From Hymenochaete sp. R1 (lineage: Eukaryota; Basidiomycota; Agaricomycetes; Hymenochaetales; Hymenochaetaceae), in NCBI GenBank assembly GCA_019400425.1, contig JAFREE010000058.1:1-64000 (forward strand): DNA of 64,000 bases, in the 5' to 3' direction. A model generated the notes under the pieces. That model made no database searches. It was not told the origin of the DNA and saw nothing but the letters and a program-made list of their open reading frames with translations. The position numbers were made by a program, and so were the translations under genes. This document shows, piece after piece, positions 1 to 12,701 of this stretch. How positions within the stretch are numbered: the first letter of the stretch is position 1; every line of letters starts with the position of its first letter.

Positions 1-961
1 GACTGATTATCTGTGGGTAGTATTCGTTAACCGTACATTCGGTATGGTAAAAAGACCGTTACCGACTCCGTTGTTCAGTCCGTGCCGTACCCGATTCCTT
101 GAAGCCACCTCCGGCTGATTATTTGTCTTGTCCAAGACATATTGTAAGCTGTGTTCATGACATGTAGCAAGCAATCTTGACTGATATGAACAGTAAGCCT
201 TTCCTTTTCCATTCGACTATAACTAGTAGCTCACCTTTGGTACTGATAATAGTGGACGGACAATCCACTTATCCATTCCATGATGACCAGCCCAGCCAAG
301 GTGACTCGGATCATTTCCAAATCCCATTCCCCATCGACGGTAAGGTCTCATTCCACCAAGCCCAGCTAGCGTTGATCCACGTCGTACACGTAGGAGAGCC
401 GTTTCAACTTGATCATCGAGGTGATGTCCAAATGTAATCATGTCGATCTTTCTCTCCATTAATACTTTGAATAGAAGATGGTACCGAGCTTCTCGAGCTA
501 CATTTTCGAAAGCTTTGCCAGAAGAAGGACGAGGAGGGAAAGGAGGTATTCCCCATGGAATCGGCATGACTATGTGTGGTACAGATAGGGAAGTTGCTAT
601 ACTTCGACACTGTTCTATCATCTGGTTCGAAGCGTTTTGTAATCCATGGTCTATGGTCACAGCGGTAATGTCTTGCAACGGATTCGTGTCGATTCTGGAT
701 AGAGCTTTGAGAAGGTGTAAAAGTGCTGTGGAATCAGGTCCTCCAGAGAAGGCTACGGCTGATTGAAAGGACTCAGATGGAGATCCATGATATAATTGAT
801 TATATATACTCACCTGTTCTCATTCCCAATCCTTGAGGCCAACTTCGCTTGAAAAGGATATCGAACTCGTCCAAAGAGACTGCCTTTCCTTCAGAGAATG
901 TTGAATATCCTTTCCTACAATGCCTTCCATTTCTTAGACGCTTCAGTACTGGCCCTAGCAT
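1..961 (-). CDS. tRNA(Ile)-lysidine synthase-like protein, mitochondrial (3' part off window)
   Basis: PP-loop ATPase of the TilS/MesJ family, which converts cytidine to lysidine in the anticodon of a tRNA-Ile; in fungi this acts in mitochondria. The ATG at 961-959 opens a basic N-terminus (MLGPVLKRLRNG...) that looks like a mitochondrial presequence. Exon 1 is 961-814, then a 55-nt intron (813-759). Exon 2 is 758-235 and holds the P-loop SGGPDS and the family motif GHHLDDQVET. Intron 234-181 leads into exon 3 from 180, which carries DKTNNQPEVASRNRVRHGL, the expected TilS 'D.TN...RNRIRH' motif. The reading then reaches a stop near the left edge, so either another intron lies there or the gene continues outside. 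It is head to head with ARPC1 (205 bp between start codons). Family call firm; the 3' end is not visible. Confidence 0.85.
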
Positions 962-1166
962 AGTACTCGTCCATTTTATACAAACATTGATAATTGCTCG
1001 TATTCGATGTGGAAAAGATGAAAGTTTAAATGAGAAACGTGTTGAGTGTCGATCTGAGCTTATTTCTTAGGCAACACGTTTGTGCCTCAAAAACACAACT
1101 TGAACTTGAACTGGCACTGGCAGTAGTCGACTGCTGAGTCCTCTGCTCTGCTCTGTATAAATAAAC

Positions 1167-2586
1167 ATGGCTGCTCCAGAAGAATATTCGATTGCTCAAA
1201 CACCTATCACTGCCCATTCATTCAGTGCAGATCGTCAACGTATGTGTTTGAAGTTGACTAGCATGCTCTGTTGTTCTCACACCACGCCCAACCCAATGAT
1301 TCAGAGGTCTGCTTAAGCTTGAATACGAATGAAGCTCAGATTCTGAAAAAGACAGGATCTGATTGGAGAGTAACAGAAACATTGTCGGAGGTGAGTTTCC
1401 TCGTCGATATATTTCATTGAACCACTCGTTTGACTATTCGTAGCACGACAAAGCAATCACTTCCATCGATTGGGCACCGAATTCCAACCGGATCGTCACT
1501 GCATCCCAGGATCGGAATGCATATGTCTGGTCTCAGGCACCTGACCCTCAGACAGGACATCTTATCTGGAAACCTACTCTAGTCTTACTTCGTATCAATC
1601 GTGCTGCAACCTATGTTCGTTGGAGTCCGAATGAAGACAAGTTTGCCGTTGCTAGTGGTGCTCGGTGAGTATAATTGTTTCATTCTTTCCGTTCTTTGAA
1701 TTGATGATTGATTCAGTGCTATTGCTATCTGTTCTTTCGATGCGGAGAGCGATTGGTGGGTGTCGAAGCAGTTGAAGAGACCCATCAGATCGACCGTGTT
1801 GAGTGTGGATTGGCATTCCAACAATGTTCTACTAGCGGCAGGGAGTGCAGATATGAAAGCTCGTGTCTTTTCTGCATATATCAAGGATGTTGACAAGCGA
1901 CCTCAACCATCTGTTTGGGGAGAGAAATTGCCATTCAATACTGTTTGTGGAGAATATGGAAGTGATAGTGGAGGTTGGGTTCACAGTGTCGGATTTTCTC
2001 CTTCTGGTGACGTTCTGGCTTTTGCAAGTGAGTGATTATGTGTGATACAGACTAGCTTTGACTCTAAGCATATTCTTTAGGCCATGATTCATCTGTCACT
2101 GTGGTGTACCCGAGCAGTCAAACAATTCTGACTGTGAAGCAAGCGTCTTTACCATACGTTTCACTCACCTGGACTTCAGAGGATAGTCTGATTGCAGCTG
2201 GTCACGATTGTCAGCCTGTCCTATTCCAAGGATCTGAAGGAGGATGGAAAGCTATTGGATCTCTGGATGATACGACAGCTCCAAAGTCATCTGGTGTGGG
2301 TCGGGCTTCACCCGTTGGTCGACTCAACAGTGCTGCGTTCAATACATTCCGTAATGCGGATATGCGAGGACAGACGAGTTCTCCTGGATTACCTGGATCT
2401 GGGATGAGTTCTGAGAGTGAATTGCAGACTGTGCATCAGAACACGATTACGAGTGTGCGTGCGTATGAAGGTGGGCCTGGGCAGGTGACGAGGGTCAGTA
2501 CGAGTGGTGTGGATGGAAAGCTCGTCATTTGGAATGTGTCTGCTGCTGCTGGACTTGCAGCGAGGATGGGTTCATTGCGCGTATAG
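1167..2586 (+). CDS. ARC40: Actin-related protein 2/3 complex subunit 1 (ARPC1/Arc40), WD40
   Basis: WD40 beta-propeller subunit of the Arp2/3 complex, which nucleates branched actin at cortical patches. The ATG at 1167 opens [19 protein letters not shown]. Exons are 1167-1239, 1305-1390, 1444-1664, 1717-2027 and 2081-2586, giving 398 aa, close to the usual 370-390. Motifs match ARPC1 throughout: [42 protein letters not shown] and [15 protein letters not shown], with a C-terminal [17 protein letters not shown]. The central insert with [10 protein letters not shown] between late blades is where family members vary. A TATAAATAAA string sits directly before the ATG, too close to be a normal TATA box. 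It shares a short promoter with TilS. Confidence 0.93.
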
Positions 2587-2963
2587 CTTATTAGTATCTA
2601 TGCAATCCGTAAACTACCCAAGGCAACTGCAATACCACTGTGATTGAATCGATTTGATTGTAGCTTGCTTTGTGTCAATGCGAGGCGTGGGAATATGAAC
2701 GTATGGGTGGAAGGGTAGCGGTGCTTATGCTTTGACGCGGCGCGATATACTCTTGCTTTTGTAGTTCTTCGGGGTTTCTCGATTGTTTGCCCTCCTGTTC
2801 TTGCGGAAGACGATATACCACCCTAATTAGGTACTGTTTATTGGCTAAGGTTTGGTGCACGGGGACGACTGTCAAGTCCATAATCCATAAGTCTGTAAGA
2901 GCCAGTTTTGTGTGCCCATTCACAGCTGGATCTAATATCAATGCAAGGTCTGTGTCCAGTGCA

Positions 2964-5900
2964 ATGGAGTTTGAACTACGTGGAATCGACATCTTTGCCG
3001 ATTTGTACGAAGTAAAAGCTGCATTTGCGGCCATTCTACATTCCGACCATTTCCGTCGAGACGAAGACTGCCGACCCATGAATTTTCACATCGAACTCGG
3101 AAAACACGAGACAATGAGGCACGACGGTACAGGGGCACTTGTCGTGCCGACACGTCCAATAGGCCAAAATCTTATCCGTTTGATTGGAAGTGAAACCATG
3201 TATCCCGAAGTTCGATCAAGAAGAATTCGAATGAGACCAGTCCCGCGAAAGCCGACGTTTGGCATTATCCAGACTTTACTGAAAGTCCCGTACCAGGATC
3301 CTGCTATAGATCGCGTTCGAGAGGAACGAATCCTCAAGATGAACGTAACTTGGAGAGTGGATGATCTGCAGTTCGGGCTATGGCTTGAAGAGCCCAGCCG
3401 AAAAAAACTTCGTGGCATTTTTGCTTCAGAATGGAGCAAGAATTACACTAAAGTTGGTGTTGCGCAACTCATGATCAAGTACGAGCATAAGCTCATCCGA
3501 CTCCAACTAGGCGATCCCCTTCAGCAAGATGAAGCTTTCAGCGTAATTATCAAATTCTCCAATGTCCAAGGGATTTACATTGGTTACGAATACGCGCCTT
3601 GTACGTGCAGTTGAATAATTCATGCTGAATGCTAATTTATTGTAATCTTGCCAAAAGTCATTTGTTTCAATCTCGTAACACCTGCTATTCTGGAAACGGA
3701 GAAATTCTTCCGCCCTACATCCGGAGTCGTTCATGAAGATTCAAAGAAATTCAAGCGACGTATCGATGCCCTTGACGATAATCATCGGCGAATCAGCCCT
3801 TATGCGCACCAAATCCGGATTACCCTCTTCCAAGACAAACCATCCGACTTAGAAGAGTTTGCTAATCTCTGCGAGCTTGCGGAGTTTCGTAGACCCGAGG
3901 TAGCAAATATCATATCGGAAGGGCATGGTTACTTATCCGAGAAGGCGCTCTTGACAGTTCAACGACTCTTGGATAAGTATAGTCCATTTCCGTGGGCCAT
4001 TCAGTTCCAAATCGAAAAGATGCTACGAAGGAGCCTCGTAACAACGGAAGACTTTATCGAAAAACTGCACGAGCCATTTCTCAACCTCGCTCAAGACTGT
4101 CCAAAAGATGCGGGTGCCATACTTCGGGACTTTGCGGATGCTTTGTCAAACACTCCCGACAAAGCTAAGCTAGATATTCAAAAATATTTCAATCAGTTCC
4201 GCGCAAGCCGACTGGAGCCAGGGGACAAGAATTCGGGGACTACTCATGAGGGTAACATAGTCGTCCATTCAGTAACCTTCACGCCGACACGCCTTCTTCT
4301 GGAAGGTCCAAATGTTTCGCAATCAAATCGCATTTTGAGACAGTATCGCGCATTTCAGAACCATTTCCTCAGAGTTGACTTCCGCGACGAGGATCGTCTT
4401 CAATATAGATGGGATAGAGATGTAGATGGCTCTACTCTACTGAACGAAAGGGTTGGTCGGACTCTTAAGGGTGGCTTTGAGCTCGGAGGAAGGCGATTTG
4501 AATTTCTGGGATACTCCTCATCAGCACTCCGTGAGCATTCGGTATGGTTCATCAATCCGTTCTTGGATGACAAAGGGAAGGCTGTCACAGCAGCTAGGAT
4601 AAGGAGAGAAGCTGGAGATTTCACAAACTTACTTTATTCCCCCGCCAAATACGCAGCGAGGCTCTCCCAGACGTTGTCTGCGACTGATCCGTCTGTTGCT
4701 TTATTGAAAAGTCAATACAAGATTATCGATGACGTCGGTCATAAACCTTATCTCCACACAGATGGTACGTATGTATAGTGTACTGAACAAGGGTAAAAAG
4801 AATACTGATAATATAAGGGATTGGGACATATTCACAAACGCTGGGAGAGATGATGTGGAAGGCAATGTGTGATGCCAACCCCATTCTTTGCCGTAAAGCT
4901 GCCCCCTCAGCAGCAAGTTTTTCCCCCTTTGACTTACTCTTCAACGCAGTTGCTAACATCCGAACAGTTTCAGATTCGATTCTTAGGCTTTAAAGGTGTC
5001 ATTGCTCTTGACATGAGCCTGGAAGGCATTCAATTGTGCCTTCGACCATCAATGAAGAAGTTCGAGTCTCATGGTGACGATTATGCTGACATCGAAATAG
5101 CGAATGCTTTTCACACACCAGGAACTATGCACCTTAATAGGTAAGCTCCGAGACAAAGTATGCTTAAAAGAATTCATACATTACTAGACCGCTTGTTATG
5201 ATTTTGGAAGACCTAGGGGTGAAGAAGGAAGCGTTCTTGGACCTCTTAGATAAGGTGGTCGCAGACACTCGTCTTGCTTGTGATGACATCGACCATCTTC
5301 TCCTTCTCCTAAAGAACCATACTCTTGGACGACATTTCGGATTTCACAAAGCTCTTCAAAGACTTAGTGGCCCCCCGTTCAATCTCACATTAGATCCGTC
5401 AACCCCTCAGAAATGCCTTCGCTCCCCTTTTGTCGATGAACTTATCCAATGTTCCGTCGGATCAGTATTGCGAGACGTCCAATACAGATGCCGCATACCT
5501 GTGCCTGACAGCTGGCATCTTGTTGGAGTTGTGGATGAGGGTATCTCGTGGATCGAGCGTGGGCTATACAAACCCGACCAGGTTTATAATCTGGAAGAAG
5601 GCGAAGTTTTTGGTGAGGAGATACACGTTGGAAATCTTCCAGCCTTTGATTTGGTCATGAACAGTGTGCACAAAACAAGATAGGGATAGTAAACCTAAGT
5701 ACCTTTGTGGTATCTGCCACGTGTCTCGGAGCCCTATGTATTTTCCAGGGGATGGTAAGTGTAGCTTCGATCTCAATGAACCACGACATTGACCTTCTGA
5801 AGTCCAAAGGGTACATGCTATTGGAAGGCCGCCTCCTACCGATAAAGAGTGTGCATTCCGCGACTTGGTCAATGTCGTCGTCTTCCCGGCAAAAGGTAAA

Positions 5901-7322
5901 TATTGTTTTGGTTGAAACGCATTCCTATACTGACTCGACTCGATTCGCAGGCAAGCGTTCATTTGCTTCACGTTTGAGCGGGGGAGATCTCGACGGGTTT
6001 GTCATTGTTGTAGTATTTCTTGAGTACTCGTAACATATTTTCAAAGGGATACATATGATGTTTGCAAATACTCGCCTCTGTTCTTCACGAGGCATGTCGA
6101 AGCTGCATTCTTTCCGCCGGTGGAGGTCAAAGAGATTGAAGATAGAAGTCTTGTAGAGAAGATAGATCCAGAAACGGGGGAAAGGGTGCCAGACCAAGAA
6201 CTAGCCATTCCATTCGTCTGCGACTTTGTCATGGAGTACATCATGTCAGACGTGCTTGTAAGTGACTATTCGCTCTGTCGTATCATCCACGAGTTTAACT
6301 CATTCTAGGGGATGCTATCGGATAATCACATTATACGAGCAGGTGAGTGCCTGGCATCTGTTGACCCTTGGCTACTAACCAGTTCAAGACTGACGAGGGC
6401 TATATAGATCAATCCGCTGTGAGCGAGACGTAACACCCCGGGCGACGACTTATTTATGATTTTCTTTTTATAGAAAGGTGTCGAAGACGAAGGCTGCCTT
6501 GAGTTAGCAAAGCTTTGTAATGAAGCCGTGGACTATCCACGAAATGGAAGACGCGTAGAAACACATAGAATGCCAAGACGACTATTTCGTTACAAGCCTG
6601 ACTGGAAGAAGGGCGAAATCGAAGGAGAGAGGCAAACAGATTTCTATCGATCTGAGCGCGCTGTCGGTGAGTTCCAAACCGTCTTGCTCCAGGCAATCAC
6701 TTTTATATTTGCCACGTCCCTAGGTGAGATTTATCGTGAAGCTGAGCAAGCGTGCCGACCAAGTGCAATGGTCAGCAACTCCGGGGACATCCCACCTTTC
6801 CCAGCCTCTTCGCATCCAATATACTTGGTTCTCAACCCCATCATAGAGAAGTATTTAGAGGGCTCTAACTTGACACCACCGTCGAAGGATGAGGTCCGTA
6901 GGGTCTTCCAACCCTTCGAGTCCGAGCTCAAACATATCTGCGCAACCTATTCGTTATCCCAGCGCGCAGGCGAGCGCCTCTCCGAGGCTGAAGTGATCGT
7001 CGGCACCATCCTTGCGCGTTGCTCCCAACACCGGTATCGGAGGGATCGGATATTCAAGATGCGTATGGACGTGGGCAAGCTTGAGGCGGAGGTAAAGCTA
7101 GAGGTTGTGAGCATGCCGTGGGAGCAGATGCAAGAGGGAGAGAAGAAGGAAACACTCATGTTCGCTTGGACGGCGTGGAGGATGATGACGGATAGTATTG
7201 CAGCGAAGTCGAGCGGTGGGAAAGGAAGTCTGAATTACTTTGGGCAGTACTCGTTTGGGCTTATCGTGCTAGGAGCTGCCTTTGAGGGACTAGAACATCT
7301 TGGACTGTTGGAGAGTATGTGA
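2964..7322 (+). CDS. RNA-dependent RNA polymerase of the RNA-silencing pathway (QDE-1/RdRP family)
   Basis: Eukaryotic cellular RdRP that makes double-stranded RNA from aberrant transcripts for Dicer. Thirteen exons: 2964-3600, 3658-4764, 4818-4912, 4968-5140, 5188-5612, 5665-5754, 5803-5895, 5951-5996, 6047-6257, 6309-6342, 6408-6418, 6474-6666 and 6724-7322. The sum is 3714 nt, or 1237 aa, within the family range. Family motifs in order: LRPSMKKF, HLNRPLVMILEDLGV, the FPGDVQR block, catalytic loop SGGDLDGDTYDV (the DxDGD metal site), then ADQS, GVEDEGC and AVDYPRNG. The ATG at 2964 is the first in frame; an upstream exon cannot be excluded. Intron 4913-4967 appears to be GC-AG. Intron 5997-6046 splits the catalytic loop, and exon 11 is only 11 nt. 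All catalytic aspartates are present, so the enzyme should be active. Confidence 0.93.
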
Positions 7323-7515
7323 AACTTGAATGGTATTTGGTATTGATGTACGAAAATGTGAATGGTAAGGATACAGTTTTGATGCCTGTAGTAGTAAAAT
7401 AAAAGACCGACAATGAGAACGAAATGCTGATACAAGTACGAATTTAAAAAAACTACATTAGCAAAAGCGAAAACTGCTCCGGAAAGGGCGCATTTTTACA
7501 TCGCATTCGTAATGT

Positions 7516-9364
7516 TTAAGCATCGTAGACCTGATAATCATACTGTACCGCAGAGCCCCAGAAATTAGGATCGCAAGCCCCAACCTCAGCTCTCGACCCA
7601 TCCTTCTGCCCCCCAAGGATCATAGCATTTGTGTTCTCTCCCGAAACTTCTTGCCATGAACCTCCAGGGCTTCCCGTATCAAAGAATGCTTTATAACGCC
7701 CCTGCATTGCCCTAATGAGACTCTCCTGCGATTCATCCAGTGAACTCGCAGTACCAAATATGATCTCAATATCATCTTCGTGGCAAACGGCATCACCCTC
7801 AGTGCAGTATGACACACCATTGTTGTCAGGATACGTTGCTCCAACGGTGTATTCGCCTACGTATGCCTTTCCGCCTGCAGCAGCCCACAACCGAGCAAAG
7901 GTCCAGGACGGGCACCTCCACATCTGGTCCGTACCAAGGTCCTGCAATTGCTCGCGAGCATCGAAAGCTGATATGTTCTGCGCAAACGCAGCAGGGACGG
8001 CGTAAAACGATGAATTGACGACAATCGATGCGCGAGACGATCCGAGGGACTGTTGCACGAGATCGGACCATTCGGATTCTGCGACGGCGTTCGTGTAGGA
8101 GCCATAGATAGCCTTGCCTGCCTCGTTCTTGACGGTGGAGACAATGACAGGCTTTGACTGTGAGGGGAAGGAGGTGGTGGCGTCTAATGGGGAGGTGATG
8201 AAGGAGCCGTCTGTGACGGGTCGCATTGGCTCGAAAGAGCCGGCTGAGGCATCAAAGGAGGCTGCATTGCTAAACACTGACATTGAGGCGGAAAGCACGT
8301 CGTTTGTTGAGAGGTTTGAGAGACAGCCCGAGTCCGAAGCATCACAAGACAGCTGTGAGACGAAACAATCGTTCAGAGCGCTGAAACTTCCCGGTGAAAG
8401 GAACCCATAATCCTAAGAAACGCAATTAGCATTTACAGAATTGATTTTTCAAATTATTTTCTGTACCATAGGGTCTGATTGAAGAATGGCATTTTGGAAG
8501 AGGCTCGAAGCAGATGGTGTTGCAAGGAGAGCTCGGACCATGGTAGCACCGCTGCTCTGCCCAGCTATTGTGATTTTATTCGCATCTCCGTTAAATCTCG
8601 GGAGGACCTTGGCGAGGAACTGCAATCCAGTCGTTACATCTTTCACTGCCAAATTCGACTCCCCAGCTGGCGAGAGAAATCCAAATGCGCCAAGTCGATA
8701 CTGCACAACTGCGACAATTGAATTCGTTGCTGCAGCGAGGGTTGAACCGTCAAGGCCCGGACCGCTCGAAGAGCCGACAATAAATGAGCCACCGTGGATC
8801 CTGTAACGATGAAGCACAAAAGCGCAGGATAAGCAAGAAGGTCTTAAGAATTATTGTAAAACAAGATGCACCACATCATTGTCGGCATGTTGGAGCCCGA
8901 AGATGGAACGTACAGAACCATGGAAAGGCAGTCTTCGTCCGTTGCTGCGCTGCTTTCTACACTCGATGGCTGCGGACAAGCCAAAGGCATGGCAGACGGA
9001 TCCGAAGAATTATTGCTGACAATAAGACAAGGTTAGGATATTTCTTCACAAAATGAACGAACAGAACTTAGACTTACGGTAATTCCCACTGAGATACCAG
9101 CGTTGGGTCCTGCCACCTTGCTGCAGAAGCATATCGAACGGCGAATCGAGAAACCGAACTGGAATCAGTCACACCAGTTGCCGTACCAATGCTCGTGTCA
9201 ACCGTGATAGTATCTACGGCATAACTTTGAGTTCTCCAACATATCAGATAAATTTGTAGAAGCATTTACTCACCAGCTCGTCCAACGAACTGCGTTTTGA
9301 GCGGCGTTGCAAGCAAAGGCAACGGCGTCAAAGCGAGCCAGAAAAAAACCTGAAAGCCAAACAT
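7516..9364 (-). CDS. Secreted type-B carboxylesterase/lipase
   Basis: Alpha/beta-hydrolase of the cholinesterase-type carboxylesterase family; it hydrolyses carboxylic esters, substrate unknown. The ATG at 9364 starts a hydrophobic signal peptide (MFGFQVFFWLALTPLPLL). Exons are 9364-9274, 9213-9078, 9015-8872, 8800-8467 and 8412-7516, giving 533 aa, typical for the family. The EDCL signature (TDEDCLSMVLYVP), oxyanion WIHGGSF, nucleophile elbow IAGQSSGA and a C-terminal CHEDDIEIIFG with the likely catalytic His are all visible. Several cysteines suit extracellular disulphides. A TATAAAAG box lies about 65 bp upstream. It is convergent with the RdRP (193 bp apart). Exact specificity (lipase or esterase) cannot be read from the sequence. 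Confidence 0.92.
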
Positions 9365-9425
9365 GCCGACAGAAAAAAACTGGGTAAAGTTACGGCTGTA
9401 ATGTGGTCATAGCGAGCGAGATGCT

Positions 9426-9433
9426 CTTTTATA
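9426..9433 (-). promoter_or_regulatory. TATA box of the carboxylesterase gene
   Basis: On the minus strand the sequence reads CTTATAAAAGAGC, with TATAAAAG 62-69 bp upstream of the esterase ATG. That is a normal distance for a TATA element with a short leader. Most genes in this window lack such a clear box. Confidence 0.5.
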
Positions 9434-10010
9434 AGAGTTGGCTACGCTGAGGCCGATCCGAGGAGGAGGTTGAGTGGGACTCTGGGAGGAAGACGGCTTT
9501 GTACTTTTTTGTTGTTGTTCATTGCATGCGACAAGGCACGCAGACACTAGTAGCACTAGCCGAGTTCTCAACTTTATTAGCCTCAATACCCCGAGTCGTG
9601 TTTAAACTTCTGACTCTAAGCCAGAGCTTCCTTTATTCAAGCATCGAGAAAAATAACTCAAAAAGTGTCAGTCAGCTCTGTTTGCAGAGAAGTCTTCGGC
9701 TGAGTCGTTGTAATATATTTTGGGAACGACATTAATCTGGCACCGCCCTCATGGTCGTGCCTTGTACTCTACTTCACGCAGCGCAAGGAACCATCAGCAT
9801 TATCAGGATTTTCTTGATCTTTTGTGGGATCCAAGGGGTTGATTTGATTTGAATCCGTTAATGTGATGATCTCTTTGGCCAAAGCCGCATCACCTTCGAT
9901 ACCTCAAGATCCGCATAGATAATCAACGACTTATTACGGAGCATCAAATGCATTTGAGTACTTCCCTTTCGATGTTACACATGATTTACACTATTCGATT
10001 TCATGATCAC
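9434..10010. other. Intergenic: esterase promoter and lumazine synthase 5' or 3' flank
   Basis: About 580 bp upstream of the esterase and downstream of lumazine synthase. No ORF with recognisable motifs and no RNA gene is seen. It should hold the esterase upstream regulatory sequence and the RIB4 3' untranslated region. Confidence 0.6.
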
Positions 10011-10764
<754 letters not shown>

Positions 10765-10870
10765 TCTGGCTTAAATTTTGCGGGTCTCAGAGTAATCGTT
10801 GTAGTGGTTAGAGGTTAGAGGGACGTTACTGCTGCGGCAACTCGAGAGAACTCGAGGCGAGGTGGAAGAT

Positions 10871-10878
10871 TCACGTGA
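10871..10878. promoter_or_regulatory. Palindromic E-box TCACGTGA between RIB4 and the SRP40-like gene
   Basis: An 8-bp perfect palindrome with CACGTG core lies about 110 bp upstream of the RIB4 ATG and about 140 bp upstream of the SRP40-like ATG. TCACGTGA is the classic site for Cbf1/bHLH factors in fungi. Binding is inferred only. Confidence 0.4.
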
Positions 10879-11014
10879 CTAAATGCGTCCATTTTTCCTA
10901 TTTTTCCCCTAGGCCTTTTAAAAAAAATTCTTCGCAGCTATGCTTTGATTTGGGACGTCCTCAGGACTTAGTTCGTTGTTTGCAACGAACTCAAGCCTTG
11001 GTAAGTAATACACC

Positions 11015-12610
11015 ATGGGCAAAAAGCGCTCAGGAAAGACACGAAATTGCGCGACAATAGGTTGGCTTCTATGTCGCATTCAAATTATCCTAGCCGTGCT
11101 CAAAAGTTCTGTTCCAGACGCACTCCGGGAACTTCTTGAGAAATTGAAGTCGGAAGACACAGAATTGTTCGCCACCGATGTCGAGCAGGCTATCGAGACC
11201 TGGAGGTCGATCGACTTGGCTCTTGCTCGTAGTTCCCCCCCAGTCGATGAGTTGGTTGCCAGTTGGAAGACATTGGACCTGACACTGTCCCATTCTCTGT
11301 GCGTGTGTTTGCTTCTTTTCAAGTTCGGTCATTACTTACTTGCAAAAGGTCATGCGTTGCTTGTAGGTATATGGCTGCACTATGTCCGAGAAATCTTTTC
11401 TAAAATTTCACCAGCTTATGTTAGAGGAAAGAAGAAACGGGCGGCGAAGGAAATTGAAATGCAAGACACTGCACGTAAGTCGTGACATTCCAGACCAAAG
11501 AGACATATCTAAAGCAAGCATCAACTATCCTAGCTAAACCTAAGGAAAAGAAGGCAAAAGAGGAGGAAAAGGCCGTTTCGAGCTCGTCGGACTCAGACTC
11601 GTCGGATTCGGAATCAAATTCTTCTTCCTCGTCAACTTCAACTTCGGCTTCAACTTCATCTTTGAAGAAGGTCCCGAAGCACGTGAAAGCTCCTGGCAAA
11701 AAAGCAACTGCGAAAGTGTCTTCTTCAACGACTTCGTCTTCAGAGAGTTCCAGCTCCGAAAGCTCTTCTTCATCCAGCTCCGAAAGTTCTTCCCCTTCAT
11801 CCAGTTCAGACACCGAGTCTGAATCCAGTCCATCTAGCTCAAGCTCCGCTTCCGATTCTAGCACTTCGGATGAGTCTTCATCGTCTACGTCGTCTCCATC
11901 ATCCTCCAGTTCAAGTTCAGAAGAGGAGTCCAGCTCTGATGAAGACTCTGATGAGCCTCCCAAAAAGCGACAAAAGATCGCGGTCAGCTCCGACTCCGAT
12001 TCTGATTCTGAAACTGACTCAGAATCAGACTCTAGTTCAAGCTCCGAAAAGGAGGAAACCCCGCTTCACAAAAAGGAGGCAAATGTTGCAACTGAAGTTG
12101 TCCCCTCAGTCAAGCTCGAAATCAAAACGAATGAAATGATACCGACGAAGGAAGATACGCCAACAACGATGGAGTCAGATACGGACCCAGCACTCGCTGC
12201 AGCAAGTACACTAAAATCAGTCGCGCTTGTGAAGAAGGAGAAGCAGCCGAGGAAGAATAATACGCCGTTTCAAAGAATTAGAATAAATGAGGTGACCTTC
12301 GCGGATGATCGTCTTAGGGATAATTCTTTTGCCGGGAGGGTACGTCTCATTTCGTTCTGTTGTATTTTCGATTATGCTAAGGACATGGCTGCAGGGAGGT
12401 AGAACGGGTGATTATGGCGAACGTGCGAGTGCAGACTTGATTGTTACTCGTGGGGACGGTTTCAGGAAGGAGAAGAATAAAAAGAAGCGAGGAAGCTATA
12501 GAGGGGGTGAAATAACGGTACGTTCGATATCCCGTTCGGTCCCATCAAAGTTACCAGAGCTCATTTTCCGCGTGATTTAGATGGAGAGCCACAGCATCAA
12601 GTTCGATTAA
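11015..12610 (+). CDS. SRP40/NOLC1-like nucleolar phosphoprotein
   Basis: Nopp140-type nucleolar protein linked to snoRNP assembly and RNA polymerase I function. The body (about 11570-12080) is a long serine-rich tract broken by Asp/Glu, an array of casein kinase II sites. After it come Lys-rich stretches and the conserved SRP40 C-terminal domain: TPFQRIRINEVTFADDRLRDN, then GRTGDYGERASADLIVTRG, ending GGEIT-MESHSIKFD. The 3' exons are clear: one ending 12339, then 12395-12517 and 12581-12610. The 5' end is not. The ATG at 11015 has a good Kozak context, but a strong GTAAGT donor lies just upstream (11001) and the reading through 11300-11410 needs one or more introns I could not fix. Treat the first 100 residues as provisional. 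Confidence 0.8.
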
Positions 12611-12701
12611 GGTCCTGTGCACAATCAACTCGGTTTTATTGGATATAGATTTAGGCAGCCATTGACTTACCCAATTCCTGACTATCTTATTAGCTCTTCA
12701 A

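Noticed and set aside
440..766. Plus-strand ORF of 108 codons at the left edge
   Set aside because: It is antisense to the TilS exon that carries the SGGPDS and HHLDDQVET motifs.
1156..1165. TATAAATAAA before ARPC1 as a TATA box
   Set aside because: It ends 1 nt before the ATG, too close to direct transcription of this start; more likely AT-rich leader.
11421..11963. Minus-strand acidic ORF of 180 codons
   Set aside because: It is the antisense reading of the serine-rich SRP40-like tract; Ser codons read backwards as Glu/Asp/Leu codons.
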